Below, one piece after another: positions 9,541-18,253 of a stretch of DNA of 64,000 nt (its first letter is position 1; every line of letters starts with the position of its first letter). A program made the position numbers and the translations under genes. The DNA lies in contig JABCTC010000019.1 of assembly GCA_018238545.1 (NCBI GenBank), positions 1 to 64,000 of the forward strand, written 5' to 3'. The DNA comes from Candidatus Heimdallarchaeota archaeon. Its GTDB lineage: Archaea > Asgardarchaeota > Heimdallarchaeia > Heimdallarchaeales > Heimdallarchaeaceae. The notes beneath the pieces are model-generated. The model was not told the origin of the DNA. It searched no databases and saw only the letters and a program-made list of their open reading frames with translations.

Positions 9541-10824
9541 TTGAAACAAGCAAACGAAGAACCTGAAAGCTCAAAACCAGCAACATTGAAGCAAAAAATA
9601 ATTGTAAGAGCTTTAGCTGTTGCAAATACTGGAGGAGTGACCTTCTACTTTAACTATGCTACTGTTCTGGCTGTTGGAATTGGAGCAACAGCAATAATGA
9701 TGGCTTTCATTACAGCCATACAAAATCTAGGGTCAGCATTGTTACAAACATTTTTCGGAAAGTTGTCAGATAAGATTGGAAGAAAAATCATCCTGATTAT
9801 TGGGTTCATAATTGCATCCATAACAACAGCGGTGATATCGCAACTGACATCGCCAATTGTTTTCATGATAGTCATAGCAATATACTCACTAGGCGCAAGT
9901 ATGGTTATTCCCACATGGAATGCTCTTTTGGGCGATATCTCAACAGAAAAAACGAGAACAAAGATAATCAGCCAAATTAGTATGATTGGATCATTTGTCT
10001 CATCAATGATTTTACTATTGTTAGGGTTCTTAACAGATCTCTTGCCTTTTGATATCTTGAAAAAATATCGTGCTATGGTTCTCATTGGTGCATTATTCTT
10101 TGCTGTGGCTGCAATTCTATCGATATTATTATCTGAAACTAATTCTAACAGAGGAAAGGTGAACAAATCTTCATTTTGGGAACCCATGAGAGATAAGAAA
10201 TTCATGATATTCTCAGGTACAACCTTGGTTTGGTGGTTCGCAATGAGTTTTCTTTGGCCATTAGCACCGATTATCACTGCAAGTGTAAATCCAACTAATT
10301 CACAATTAGCAATTATGTCTGTAGTATTTGCAATATGCATTGCTCTAGGACAGTGGCTAAGTGGATTTATCGCGGATAAAATTGGAAGAAGGTTTACACT
10401 AGCTCTTAGTTTTATCTCGTTTTGTCTTGTTCCAATAATTTTTGCATATACTCATACTTGGACCATAATTTTGATAGCAAATTTATTTGGAGGTTTTGGT
10501 AACGGATTATTAACAGTTGCCCTAAGCTCAGAAGTTCTTCATATGTCTAAGGAGGAAACTAAAGGAGCTTATTCTGGTGCATATAATTTGATGACAGGTA
10601 TTATTTCCTTCTTTGGTGCATTTGTAGGAGGATTCTTGTATGATGGTTTTCTAAGAAGTTTTGATTCTGCATCTGCTCTAAAGATATCTTTTCTAATTAT
10701 AGCTACAATCAGACTTCTAGCAGTTATACCCACATTATTATTGTCAGTTAATGAGAAGAAGAAACTCAAAGAAGAAAGTGATGTCGAAAAGGTTAAATTG
10801 CTAGATACTGAACAGTCTCTATGA
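9541..10824 (+). CDS. Major facilitator superfamily transporter
   Basis: The 427-residue protein has 12 predicted TM helices. The MFS loop 2-3 signature occurs as GKLSDKIGRKI (about residues 78-88) and its second-half counterpart as GFIADKIGRRFT. This is a secondary transporter of the cytoplasmic membrane; the substrate is not predictable, though drug-efflux and sugar-efflux branches look similar. The start is TTG at 9541; a T/A-rich element (TATATTTTTAAA, 9501-9512) lies about 30 bp upstream, which would give an almost leaderless mRNA. Its stop overlaps the next gene by 4 bases (ATGA), so the zinc-ribbon protein is translationally coupled and could be an accessory subunit. Confidence 0.88.
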   Translation: MKQANEEPESSKPATLKQKIIVRALAVANTGGVTFYFNYATVLAVGIGATAIMMAFITAIQNLGSALLQTFFGKLSDKIGRKIILIIGFIIASITTAVISQLTSPIVFMIVIAIYSLGASMVIPTWNALLGDISTEKTRTKIISQISMIGSFVSSMILLLLGFLTDLLPFDILKKYRAMVLIGALFFAVAAILSILLSETNSNRGKVNKSSFWEPMRDKKFMIFSGTTLVWWFAMSFLWPLAPIITASVNPTNSQLAIMSVVFAICIALGQWLSGFIADKIGRRFTLALSFISFCLVPIIFAYTHTWTIILIANLFGGFGNGLLTVALSSEVLHMSKEETKGAYSGAYNLMTGIISFFGAFVGGFLYDGFLRSFDSASALKISFLIIATIRLLAVIPTLLLSVNEKKKLKEESDVEKVKLLDTEQSL

Positions 10825-11285
10825 AGTTTTTACAAAGAAGACAGTATTGTACAACATGTAAAAAACAGGTCTCTTTTCTACAACTTACAACTAAGAAATC
10901 TGTTCAAAAACAACTACAATGCCCTCTTTGCAAGAATGATGTTGTTTCGTATTGGGAAGAACAAAATAAAATGCATGTGTTTCCTTTAACAATAGGTTTC
11001 TCTTTATTTATTTCTGCTTTAATTTTTAATGTATGGAGATTCTTTGCAAGAGAAATAGAAACAAGAGATTATATCTTAACAGCTGTTTATATTGTTATAA
11101 CAGTCATCTTAGCAGTATACGCAACCCGATATAGAAAGAAACCAGAACCTCAGGAAACTTCAGATTTAACAATTAATGAACTGTCAACCTACAGAAAACA
11201 ATATCTCTATGTAGTCGGTTTAGTACTTCTAGTACAGCTTTTAACCTCAGTAATTGATTATTTTCTGATTTATCATTTCCTCTAG
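10821..11285 (+). CDS. Small membrane protein with N-terminal zinc ribbon, coupled to MFS gene
   Basis: This is a 154-residue protein. Residues ~10-40 hold CTTC and CPLC knuckles spaced by 26 residues, consistent with a zinc ribbon in the cytosol. Three hydrophobic segments follow (about 54-72, 83-101 and 129-152). A charged stretch separates the second and third segments. It overlaps the MFS gene by the ATGA stop/start, so both should be made from one mRNA. The family is not recognised; the context suggests a partner or regulator of that transporter, which is inference. Confidence 0.7.
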   Translation: MKFLQRRQYCTTCKKQVSFLQLTTKKSVQKQLQCPLCKNDVVSYWEEQNKMHVFPLTIGFSLFISALIFNVWRFFAREIETRDYILTAVYIVITVILAVYATRYRKKPEPQETSDLTINELSTYRKQYLYVVGLVLLVQLLTSVIDYFLIYHFL

Positions 11286-11310
11286 TTTTCTTTTACTATA
11301 CTTTTTTAGC
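11286..11310 (+). terminator. Possible oligo-T terminator after the MFS operon
   Basis: Directly after the stop codon there are three T-runs (TTTTC, TTTTAC, TTTTTTAG) without a strong hairpin, which is the usual form of archaeal intrinsic termination. The next same-strand gene begins at 11361 behind its own A/T-rich promoter-like stretch. Confidence 0.35.
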
Positions 11311-11360
11311 TACCCACTAAACTGTAACTTTTATAAATAAAGTAAGCCTAACAAGATATA

Positions 11361-12257
11361 ATGTTTGAAGAAAGAATAGATAGTTTACAGCTTACCAATA
11401 TTAACGAGATAGATTACTCTATTTTCCCATGGCTTGAAATTGATTGTGTTGAAGTAGAAGAAGGGATCATACTAAGAATTTACAGAATCCTTAGTGAACA
11501 CAAAAGCAGCAAAATTAATGTAATTGTTGTTCCAGGTTTGTGCTCCCATTTCATAGGATGGTTAAGTTCTGATCATGAGCTATCTAAAATTGCTAATATT
11601 TATCACATTGAAACTAGAGAAAAAAAAACTGCAAAGCATTCTAAAAAGATAGTTGATTACAGTTTTGACGTTTTTGTTAAGGATTTGAATGTAATAATTG
11701 AACATTATAATTTGAACAAGGATGGCTTCTATATTCTCGGAGATTCATTTGGTGCAGAAATCGGAGCATTGTATTTAAAGACAGGTTATGAAGCGCCGAA
11801 GGGGATGATCTTAATTAGCCCAGCAGAAACGTTTAGTTTTTCAGGATGGATGAAAATTTTGTTTAGGTTTGCTCCTGCCTTTTTGTACTATCCTATTTTG
11901 CCTTTTCTGAAATGTATGTTGAAGCATTTTAGAACAGATATGAAAAATGACCCAGGAACGTACTATCTAAACAAACGAAATTTAGAGACGGGAATTCCTA
12001 AAAGAATGAAAGCTTGTGCCTTGGAATTATTTGATTACAAATCTGATGTTAACTATTCAGATTTCAAATTCCCAGTATATATTTTCGCAGCTTCTAATGA
12101 TAAAATGCATTCATATGAACAAAGCGTCAAAATCTCAAAAAAAATCCCTAACGCTATTTTTGAGAACTTGATTAATTTTCAGGAAACTCACAGTCGAGGA
12201 ACAGCTAAGAAAATGAAAAAATTTATTCTTGATGTAGAAAAAAGCAGAAAAAAGTAG
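11361..12257 (+). CDS. Alpha/beta hydrolase with Ser nucleophile
   Basis: The 298-residue protein opens with an uncharacteristic 50-residue N-terminal stretch, then the oxyanion-hole strand VIVVPGLCSH (about residues 54-63). The nucleophile elbow is G127-D-S129-F-G131. Asp lies in AASNDKMH and the putative catalytic His in FQETHSRG. The fold class covers esterases, lipases and amidases; substrate unknown. It is a distant paralog of the protein at 34701-35564, which shows the same layout (VPG strand, LG.(S/C).GA elbow) but with Cys in place of this Ser. Convergent with the ABC permease gene. Confidence 0.82.
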   Translation: MFEERIDSLQLTNINEIDYSIFPWLEIDCVEVEEGIILRIYRILSEHKSSKINVIVVPGLCSHFIGWLSSDHELSKIANIYHIETREKKTAKHSKKIVDYSFDVFVKDLNVIIEHYNLNKDGFYILGDSFGAEIGALYLKTGYEAPKGMILISPAETFSFSGWMKILFRFAPAFLYYPILPFLKCMLKHFRTDMKNDPGTYYLNKRNLETGIPKRMKACALELFDYKSDVNYSDFKFPVYIFAASNDKMHSYEQSVKISKKIPNAIFENLINFQETHSRGTAKKMKKFILDVEKSRKK

Positions 12258-12272
12258 ATAGAAATGAAATTA

Positions 12273-13475
12273 TTACTCTAGATATAAACTCTTTTCCTTT
12301 TGAATGCCTCTAGTAGCGAGGAAAATCAAGATTGTAATTAACCCTATTATCAGAGCAGAATAAAGAAATAGCTCCATGCTGAACACCCCTGCAATCAGAA
12401 GAAGACCCAATCTATAACACCAATAAAATGGATTAATTAATAGTGCTGAAGAAGTAGTAAAAGGGTTCATCATAACTACAAAATAGAAGAACATCGCTAA
12501 TCCTATTGATATTAAGGGACTGATCCTTTCGGATGCTTCTCGAGTCAAATTGCAATCGACGACCATCGTTAAGAGTGTAGAAATAAGAAGTGCAATCACT
12601 ACAAAGATTAGGCTGACTATTATATCTCCAGCACCTAATTTATCTAGATTCAACCCAAAAACCACTAACAAACCACTTGTGTTGCTTCCAGATAACTGGG
12701 TTCCTACTATAATACCTATAACATAGGACAAAGTTGACCCTAGAGATGCTACCAACCCAGTTATTATTTTGGAGATAACAAGATAACTGTGATTGTGTGT
12801 ATAGGACAACAAGATTTCCATTGTTCTCATACGTTTTTCTCTTGCAAAACCTATAAGCGAGTATGATCCAGAATTCATAGCAATTAGCAGAAATATCATG
12901 TAGCTTAATGGCATTGCAATTGCAGCAGCTTTTGGTCCAAGAATCTGTTCCTCTGGCAAAGACTCTGGGGGAAGTTCGAAATTTTGAAGTGGGGGTATTG
13001 TTCTATTAGCAAGATATGTAACCATCACATTATTAGCTATCGCTTGTACAACACCAAATATTGATGAAGTATAAGGTGATAATGTTGCATCAATAGTAAA
13101 TGTTACAGGTATCCCCGTAAAAGCTAGTTCTGAAAAGTTAGCCGGAATATAATAACCTAGTTCTGGTGTATACAAAACCTCAGTGAGGTTATCAGATACT
13201 TGTACTTCTATAGTTTCATCTGAATCAAAATATAAAGAGATATTTCCTACGATTGATTCGCCTATATTTGTTTCTAAATACCCAATGTCTTCACTATGAA
13301 CTAGAAGAATAATTGCACTTTGAGAGCTAAATAATGCGGGCAAACCAATGAGAATAAACATTAGGATGAAAGGTCCACCAAAGATGAATATTGCTACTTT
13401 CTTTCGAAACAGCAACGAGATATCCTTTTTGAGAAGAGCTTTCAGCTGATTAAGATGAAATTTATCTTCCTTCAT
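12273..13475 (-). CDS. ABC-2 type transporter permease
   Basis: The 400-residue protein has one N-terminal TM helix (about residues 26-50), a large extracellular domain (~55-175), and five further TM helices toward the C-terminus, the NatB / ABC2_membrane_3 layout. The loop SYSLIGFAREKRMRTMEILL between TM2 and TM3 is the coupling-helix region typical for these permeases. It would form the membrane subunit of an exporter with the ATPase encoded just upstream; its start overlaps the ATPase stop by 4 bases. Substrate is unknown; Na+ export, antibiotic and peptide efflux systems share the architecture. Confidence 0.88.
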   Translation of the reverse strand: MKEDKFHLNQLKALLKKDISLLFRKKVAIFIFGGPFILMFILIGLPALFSSQSAIILLVHSEDIGYLETNIGESIVGNISLYFDSDETIEVQVSDNLTEVLYTPELGYYIPANFSELAFTGIPVTFTIDATLSPYTSSIFGVVQAIANNVMVTYLANRTIPPLQNFELPPESLPEEQILGPKAAAIAMPLSYMIFLLIAMNSGSYSLIGFAREKRMRTMEILLSYTHNHSYLVISKIITGLVASLGSTLSYVIGIIVGTQLSGSNTSGLLVVFGLNLDKLGAGDIIVSLIFVVIALLISTLLTMVVDCNLTREASERISPLISIGLAMFFYFVVMMNPFTTSSALLINPFYWCYRLGLLLIAGVFSMELFLYSALIIGLITILIFLATRGIQKEKSLYLE

Positions 13476-14251
13476 TTTAACACCTCTTGAGAGATTGGTC
13501 TACTACCTACAGGGGCTTGGAAAGCGTTAACAATCGCATCCTCAAAGTCCTTCGTTTCAGGTGAGTAAGTATTAATTATCGCTTCCTTGTCACCTTGGAA
13601 AACTAAACTACCTTCTTTTAAGATACCACAGTATTCTGCTAATTCTTCAAGATCAGAAACAATATGAGAAGATAGTAAAATTGTTTTTCCTTCTTTTTCA
13701 ACAAGATCTTTTATTATCGAACGAATATATTTTGCACGAGCAATATCGAGACCAGAGGTGGGTTCATCCATAATTAGAAATTCTTTGTCAGTTATTACTG
13801 CCATGACAAAAGAAATCGCTCTTTGTTCACCACCAGATAATTTCGTAAATGGTTTATGAAGTAAGCTTGGTTTGATATCCAACTTCTCAAAATAATCAGT
13901 TATTTTAACATCTACGTCTTCAAATGTTAAATTGTTTAATTCCAATATGAATTTGATATTTTGAAGAGGGGTTAAATCATAATATGCAGCTGAAAATTGT
14001 GGTAAGAGACCTATTTGACCTCTAATCGATTTTGGATTCTCAGAAACATTAATTCCGTTAACATAAACATTTCCTGCTGATGGTTTTAGCAAACCTAATA
14101 TCATTCGTATTGTTGTAGTTTTACCGGCCCCATTGGGTCCTAGAAGCGCATAGATTGATTTTTTTGGAATCTCAATATTTACTCTATCAACAGCTCTTGT
14201 CATTTTGAAATCTTTTGACAAGTTTACTGTTTTCACCATAAATTCAGACAT
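13472..14251 (-). CDS. ABC transporter ATP-binding protein (NatA/CcmA-like)
   Basis: The 259-residue nucleotide-binding domain has Walker A GPNGAGKTT (residues 38-46), a Q-loop Gln in LLPQFS, the signature LSGGEQR, Walker B FLIMDEPTSGLD with catalytic Glu, and the switch His in LLSSHI. It powers the ABC-2 permease encoded directly downstream with a 4-base overlap. A C-terminal extension of about 40 residues (KEGSLVFQGDKEAI onward) is of the usual length for drug/ion exporters of this group. It is cytosolic and membrane-associated as a dimer. Confidence 0.95.
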   Translation of the reverse strand: MSEFMVKTVNLSKDFKMTRAVDRVNIEIPKKSIYALLGPNGAGKTTTIRMILGLLKPSAGNVYVNGINVSENPKSIRGQIGLLPQFSAAYYDLTPLQNIKFILELNNLTFEDVDVKITDYFEKLDIKPSLLHKPFTKLSGGEQRAISFVMAVITDKEFLIMDEPTSGLDIARAKYIRSIIKDLVEKEGKTILLSSHIVSDLEELAEYCGILKEGSLVFQGDKEAIINTYSPETKDFEDAIVNAFQAPVGSRPISQEVLK

Positions 14252-14284
14252 TCTATGTATGCTTTTTCAGTGGAGTTATTAAAA

Positions 14285-15286
14285 TTATGTTTTCGAATTT
14301 TTTTCTACAAACTCCTCTGCTTCATTTTCTGTTGATAATAACTCATCTTTTGTCTTCGATAAAATGGTAATAATAACTGCAACTAGTAGTGCAATTCCCC
14401 CCAATATATACCAAAGAGTAATTGGTTCACCTAGAAAAATATACCCTAAAATCATAGCTCCAATGGGTTCAGATAGAAGCAATATTGAAGCTCTAGATGC
14501 TTCCAAATATCTTGAAGATATCATGATGAAACCATAAGGGAATAATCCACTAATAACAGCTAACAAAATCCCCATCAGCAAGATTTGAGGAGTGAATATG
14601 TTTTCGAAGGAAAAGTTTACAATTTCTGGGGGTAAATTGAACAGTTTCATAATGAACAGAAATGGTAACCCCATCAAGAATGTCCATATTAAAATCCATG
14701 ATACTGATATCAGAAATGAGGTATTTTCTACGTTTTTATTGTTCCACCTATTAACCATAATATACCCAGCATAAAGAACGCCTAATAACAAAGCAAGAGT
14801 ATCACCAACAATTGAAGAAAGAAAGGATTCTACATCCCAAGGATGAACAAGTATTATCAAACCACCTAATGCAAAACATAGAGCAGCAATTTTTGATTTT
14901 GTAATTTTTTCTTTAAATAATATCCACGCTAGCAATACTGTAACAAATGGATGTACTTGAATTAACAGCGCTGCTTCACCGGCTGGAGTACCTAAAGCTA
15001 TTGAAGAGAGATATAAAATTATCATAATTGCTAGAATTAATCCTTGTAGCATATATCCTCTTTGTCCTGAAAATTTCATGCTTTGCCTAACCATCTTTGC
15101 ATTGATCAATAAGAAAAGCAAGATTATGACTAGTCCTGCTATGGATCCAAAAAACAATCTCAATATGGATTGTTCTAAACTAGAAGCTCCCAAATCTCTT
15201 AAATTTGCAGAAAAAATGGGTATAGTACCAAAAGATAATCCTCCAAGAATTGCCGAGATATACCCTAAGAGCTTGGTCTTTTCCAT
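14285..15286 (-). CDS. EamA/DMT-family transporter
   Basis: The 333-residue protein has 10 TM helices in two EamA repeats. The first half carries GTPAGEAALLIQVHPFVTVLLAWILFKEKIT and the second RASILLLSEPIGAMILGYIFLGEPIT in pieces typical of the family: a conserved helix followed by a Glu-Pro/Lys turn. DMT carriers move metabolites such as amino acids, nucleosides or sugars across the cytoplasmic membrane, mostly as exporters; substrate not predictable. The charged C-terminal tail is cytosolic. It sits upstream of the ABC gene pair on the same strand with a 33-bp gap, so it may be part of the same transcript. Confidence 0.88.
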   Translation of the reverse strand: MEKTKLLGYISAILGGLSFGTIPIFSANLRDLGASSLEQSILRLFFGSIAGLVIILLFLLINAKMVRQSMKFSGQRGYMLQGLILAIMIILYLSSIALGTPAGEAALLIQVHPFVTVLLAWILFKEKITKSKIAALCFALGGLIILVHPWDVESFLSSIVGDTLALLLGVLYAGYIMVNRWNNKNVENTSFLISVSWILIWTFLMGLPFLFIMKLFNLPPEIVNFSFENIFTPQILLMGILLAVISGLFPYGFIMISSRYLEASRASILLLSEPIGAMILGYIFLGEPITLWYILGGIALLVAVIITILSKTKDELLSTENEAEEFVEKNSKT

Positions 15287-15384
15287 AGTATGCTTCCCAA
15301 ATTTCTATTCGAGATGACTATATAATTTTATCTCAGAATGTATAATGAGATATTTTTTTATGTAAGAAATCTTTTCTTCACACA

Positions 15385-16365
15385 ATGAAATTAGAGTATG
15401 CCATCTGTGGAACACGGAATAGTAATGTGGGTTTACCTACTGGGTTAAAGATATTATCTGAGGGTGGATCAGCTTTAGATGCTGTAGAAGAGAGTATCAA
15501 GTTAATAGAAAACAATCCCCATGACATTACTGTTGGCTTTAATGGTTTTCCAAATTTGATGGGGATTGTGGAACTAGATGCATCTATTATGGATGGTAAA
15601 ACAAGGAAAGCAGGGGCGGTAGCAGCAGTAAAGAATTACCGTCATCCTATCTCAATAGCTCGCAAGGTTATGGAGTTATCACCACATGCATTCTTAGTTG
15701 GAGAAGGTGCTGAACGTTTTGCAAAAGCTTTGGGGTTCATAGAAGAGGAAATTATCGATGAACTAGGGATAAAAAACTATCATAATATCATCGAAGGAAG
15801 AAGTCTAGAACTACCTGCAGAAGCTCAAAAACTTGTTCGTGAACTTTTTATGAACTTTGATGTTCACTTAAAAGAAGTTCTGGAAGACTATCCCGTCATG
15901 GAATGGTATGAAAAGTTAGGTTTTGAAAAACAGGGAACAACAAATGTAATTGCATTAGATTTAGAAGGAAACTTGGCAACTGGTGTTTCAACTTCTGGAT
16001 TAGCTATGAAGTTTCCTGGTCGCGTTGGAGATTCCCCTATTTTTGGAGCTGGTGTTTATTGTTCTGAAAAAGCAGGAGTAGCATGTACTGGAACAGGAGA
16101 GATAACTCTAAGATTATCAACTGCAAGAATGGTTGTTGATAGGGTCGAAAACAATATGACGCCTGAAAGAGCTTCTGAGCTTGGCATTCTTGATTTGAAA
16201 AAAATCAAAGAGAAAGGGGTCATTCATATTCTTACAATGGATAATAATGGAAATGCCGCAGGTGTCACAAATAAGAATGGATTATTCTATTATTATGCTA
16301 ACTCTGAAAACGGTGAATTAGAGAAAATACCAAGCAATTTCATAAATTTATATGAAAAAGAATAA
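15385..16365 (+). CDS. Ntn-hydrolase asparaginase / isoaspartyl peptidase family (Asparaginase_2)
   Basis: The 326-residue protein aligns with plant-type asparaginase / glycosylasparaginase proteins: GSALDAVEESIKLIENNP (helix 1), a GAVAAVKNYRHPISIARKVME segment in pieces, and the autocleavage site G184|T185 in QGTTNV. T185 would become the N-terminal nucleophile of the beta subunit after self-processing. Later GRVGDSPIFGAGVYC matches the substrate-binding loop, and TGTGE the conserved Gly-rich turn. Likely reactions are hydrolysis of L-asparagine, isoaspartyl peptides or N4-linked GlcNAc-Asn. The GTTN form of the processing motif differs from HDT of classic glycosylasparaginase and GTVG of isoaspartyl peptidases, so substrate is open. 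Confidence 0.88.
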   Translation: MKLEYAICGTRNSNVGLPTGLKILSEGGSALDAVEESIKLIENNPHDITVGFNGFPNLMGIVELDASIMDGKTRKAGAVAAVKNYRHPISIARKVMELSPHAFLVGEGAERFAKALGFIEEEIIDELGIKNYHNIIEGRSLELPAEAQKLVRELFMNFDVHLKEVLEDYPVMEWYEKLGFEKQGTTNVIALDLEGNLATGVSTSGLAMKFPGRVGDSPIFGAGVYCSEKAGVACTGTGEITLRLSTARMVVDRVENNMTPERASELGILDLKKIKEKGVIHILTMDNNGNAAGVTNKNGLFYYYANSENGELEKIPSNFINLYEKE

Positions 16366-16373
16366 AGAATGGA

Positions 16374-18068
16374 TTATAGGAAATATCCTATTATTATATT
16401 CACAAAAAATAGAGCCAAAATTGCTACATTGATAAGTGAGATTGTAATTATTGTAATAATCTTTGCTGTTTTGTATCCTTGATCTGATAACTTAGGAATC
16501 ACATATAAGAATATTAACGGTAAAACAATTAAAGCCGCAACAAAAACAAGCTGAAGCCCCATAGCAAGCCATTGAATGAAATCATAATTCACAAATAATG
16601 AAGCGAAGAAATGTCCTGCAATCGAGCATAGAATCATTACAATTTCGATAATTAAAACTTGGATAAGACCTCTTCGATACATTGAAACATTTTCTTCAGA
16701 ACGATCGATGTCTGTATTGTTCTTAATTTTGTAGAAAAGCTGGTAGGATATTGGTAGTACAATAAGAGCTGCTAGCCATGTGAACCCTATAACCACCATT
16801 TCTGTGCTCTCTGTTAGAGCTTCGCCAATTATTACTCCACTTATAAGATACTGGATAGTTATGAAAATAAGAGTTGGTAACAAAAACATAATTACTGCAT
16901 TATTAATCAGATTAGGCTGGCGCATTTCAGTTGGTTTGATCGATTCATCCTTTTTAGCTTCGGAAATTACATCGATTTCATATCTCTCATATTTTATCAT
17001 TGAATATTGGTATGAAATCATTAATGCTCCAATACATAACAAACCATCTTGGGGGAACAAACTCCAAGTAGCAATAAGAGCAAAGGGTATAACAGTAATA
17101 AACAAAGTAATCCAGATACTTTGGACAAGTGCTTTGCTTGGTTTCCTATCGAGGTTCCTTTTCTTAGGACTGCGAGGAATAAAGAGATTTGTAAATTTAT
17201 TCCACGATACTTTCATGCTGAAAAATGCTTGCTTGATTTTGTTTTTATCTTGAATGTGTGTTTCTCTTCTTTTGAATTCTGCAACTTTTGCTTCTTGCAA
17301 AGACATTTTTTCGTTTTGTGTTTTTTTAGTTGTGATAAGGATAGCTATTAAGAGGAATATGAATAGAAATGGATAAACAATACCCCAAGATAGTTGTAAA
17401 GCATTAAATCTAAAACGTGCTTCACTAAGTATCCCAAAGAAATCTATTACGATTTCAATTGCTAGAAAGAAGAAGATAGGCATGAGTATTTGTAGAAGCT
17501 TTCTTCCACCCATTCTCGGTGATTCATCAGAATTTCTCCCATACCAAAATTTGAATGTGAGCCCTAAGCAAACAATAATTATGATGTAAACTATTGATTG
17601 TCCTGTTATATATGTTGCAACAAAACGTGAACTAACCATGAAAATTCCGATAAATGAAGCTAAAATAACTAGAACACTTATGATTGTATAAGTTATTTTG
17701 TAGTTCATAAATTTCTTTTCTTCTAATGTGTTAGTACTTGAATCTTTGAAACCTATTTCCTGAATTTTTTTATCATAATCATTACCAGCAGTATAGATTT
17801 CTCGAGTTATCTTGGAAAGTAGGTGCAAAACCATGGCAATAATTAGAATTCTAAAAGCAAAAATGATAAGTTCATACATTGTAATGATAGAATCCTTTGC
17901 AGGGTCAGCCAAAAGTGCTATAGTAGGCAAACCAAAAATCAATGTAAAAGCCACTAATACTTTGAGCCAATTTGTTATTCCATCGGCTTTGTTAATGGCA
18001 TTTCCCAAAGCTTCAAATCTCTTTCTTTGTTTAATTATTGCTACAGAATCTGATTCAGAGGACGTCAT
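16374..18068 (-). CDS. Polytopic membrane protein, about 13 TM helices, unknown family
   Basis: The 564-residue protein has a short cytosolic N-terminus and about 13 hydrophobic segments. A longer charged cytosolic loop (about residues 255-305) separates two groups. No transport or enzyme signature was recognised. Its start is ATG at 18068. The 185-bp region upstream, toward the propeller gene, holds only A/T-rich sequence and a T-rich run. It converges with the asparaginase gene, leaving 8 bases between stops. Confidence 0.7.
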   Translation of the reverse strand: MTSSESDSVAIIKQRKRFEALGNAINKADGITNWLKVLVAFTLIFGLPTIALLADPAKDSIITMYELIIFAFRILIIAMVLHLLSKITREIYTAGNDYDKKIQEIGFKDSSTNTLEEKKFMNYKITYTIISVLVILASFIGIFMVSSRFVATYITGQSIVYIIIIVCLGLTFKFWYGRNSDESPRMGGRKLLQILMPIFFFLAIEIVIDFFGILSEARFRFNALQLSWGIVYPFLFIFLLIAILITTKKTQNEKMSLQEAKVAEFKRRETHIQDKNKIKQAFFSMKVSWNKFTNLFIPRSPKKRNLDRKPSKALVQSIWITLFITVIPFALIATWSLFPQDGLLCIGALMISYQYSMIKYERYEIDVISEAKKDESIKPTEMRQPNLINNAVIMFLLPTLIFITIQYLISGVIIGEALTESTEMVVIGFTWLAALIVLPISYQLFYKIKNNTDIDRSEENVSMYRRGLIQVLIIEIVMILCSIAGHFFASLFVNYDFIQWLAMGLQLVFVAALIVLPLIFLYVIPKLSDQGYKTAKIITIITISLINVAILALFFVNIIIGYFL

Positions 18069-18253
18069 TTTAAACTAATAATTCGAATCTTTAAGTGTTT
18101 ATAAACTTTTACAAAAATAGTAGTAATTTTCCTTTTTATCATAAACATCATTTTTAAAATTTAACTAATTATGATAATCATTTAAGATTGCTATAAGCTT
18201 TATGTAAAAAATATTGGAAAAAAAAGTGAAAAAAGGAAGTTCAACAATTTCAA

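Noticed and set aside
9654..10340. 228-codon open frame antisense to the MFS gene
   Set aside because: Its residues mirror TM-helix codons of the transporter; no signature of its own.
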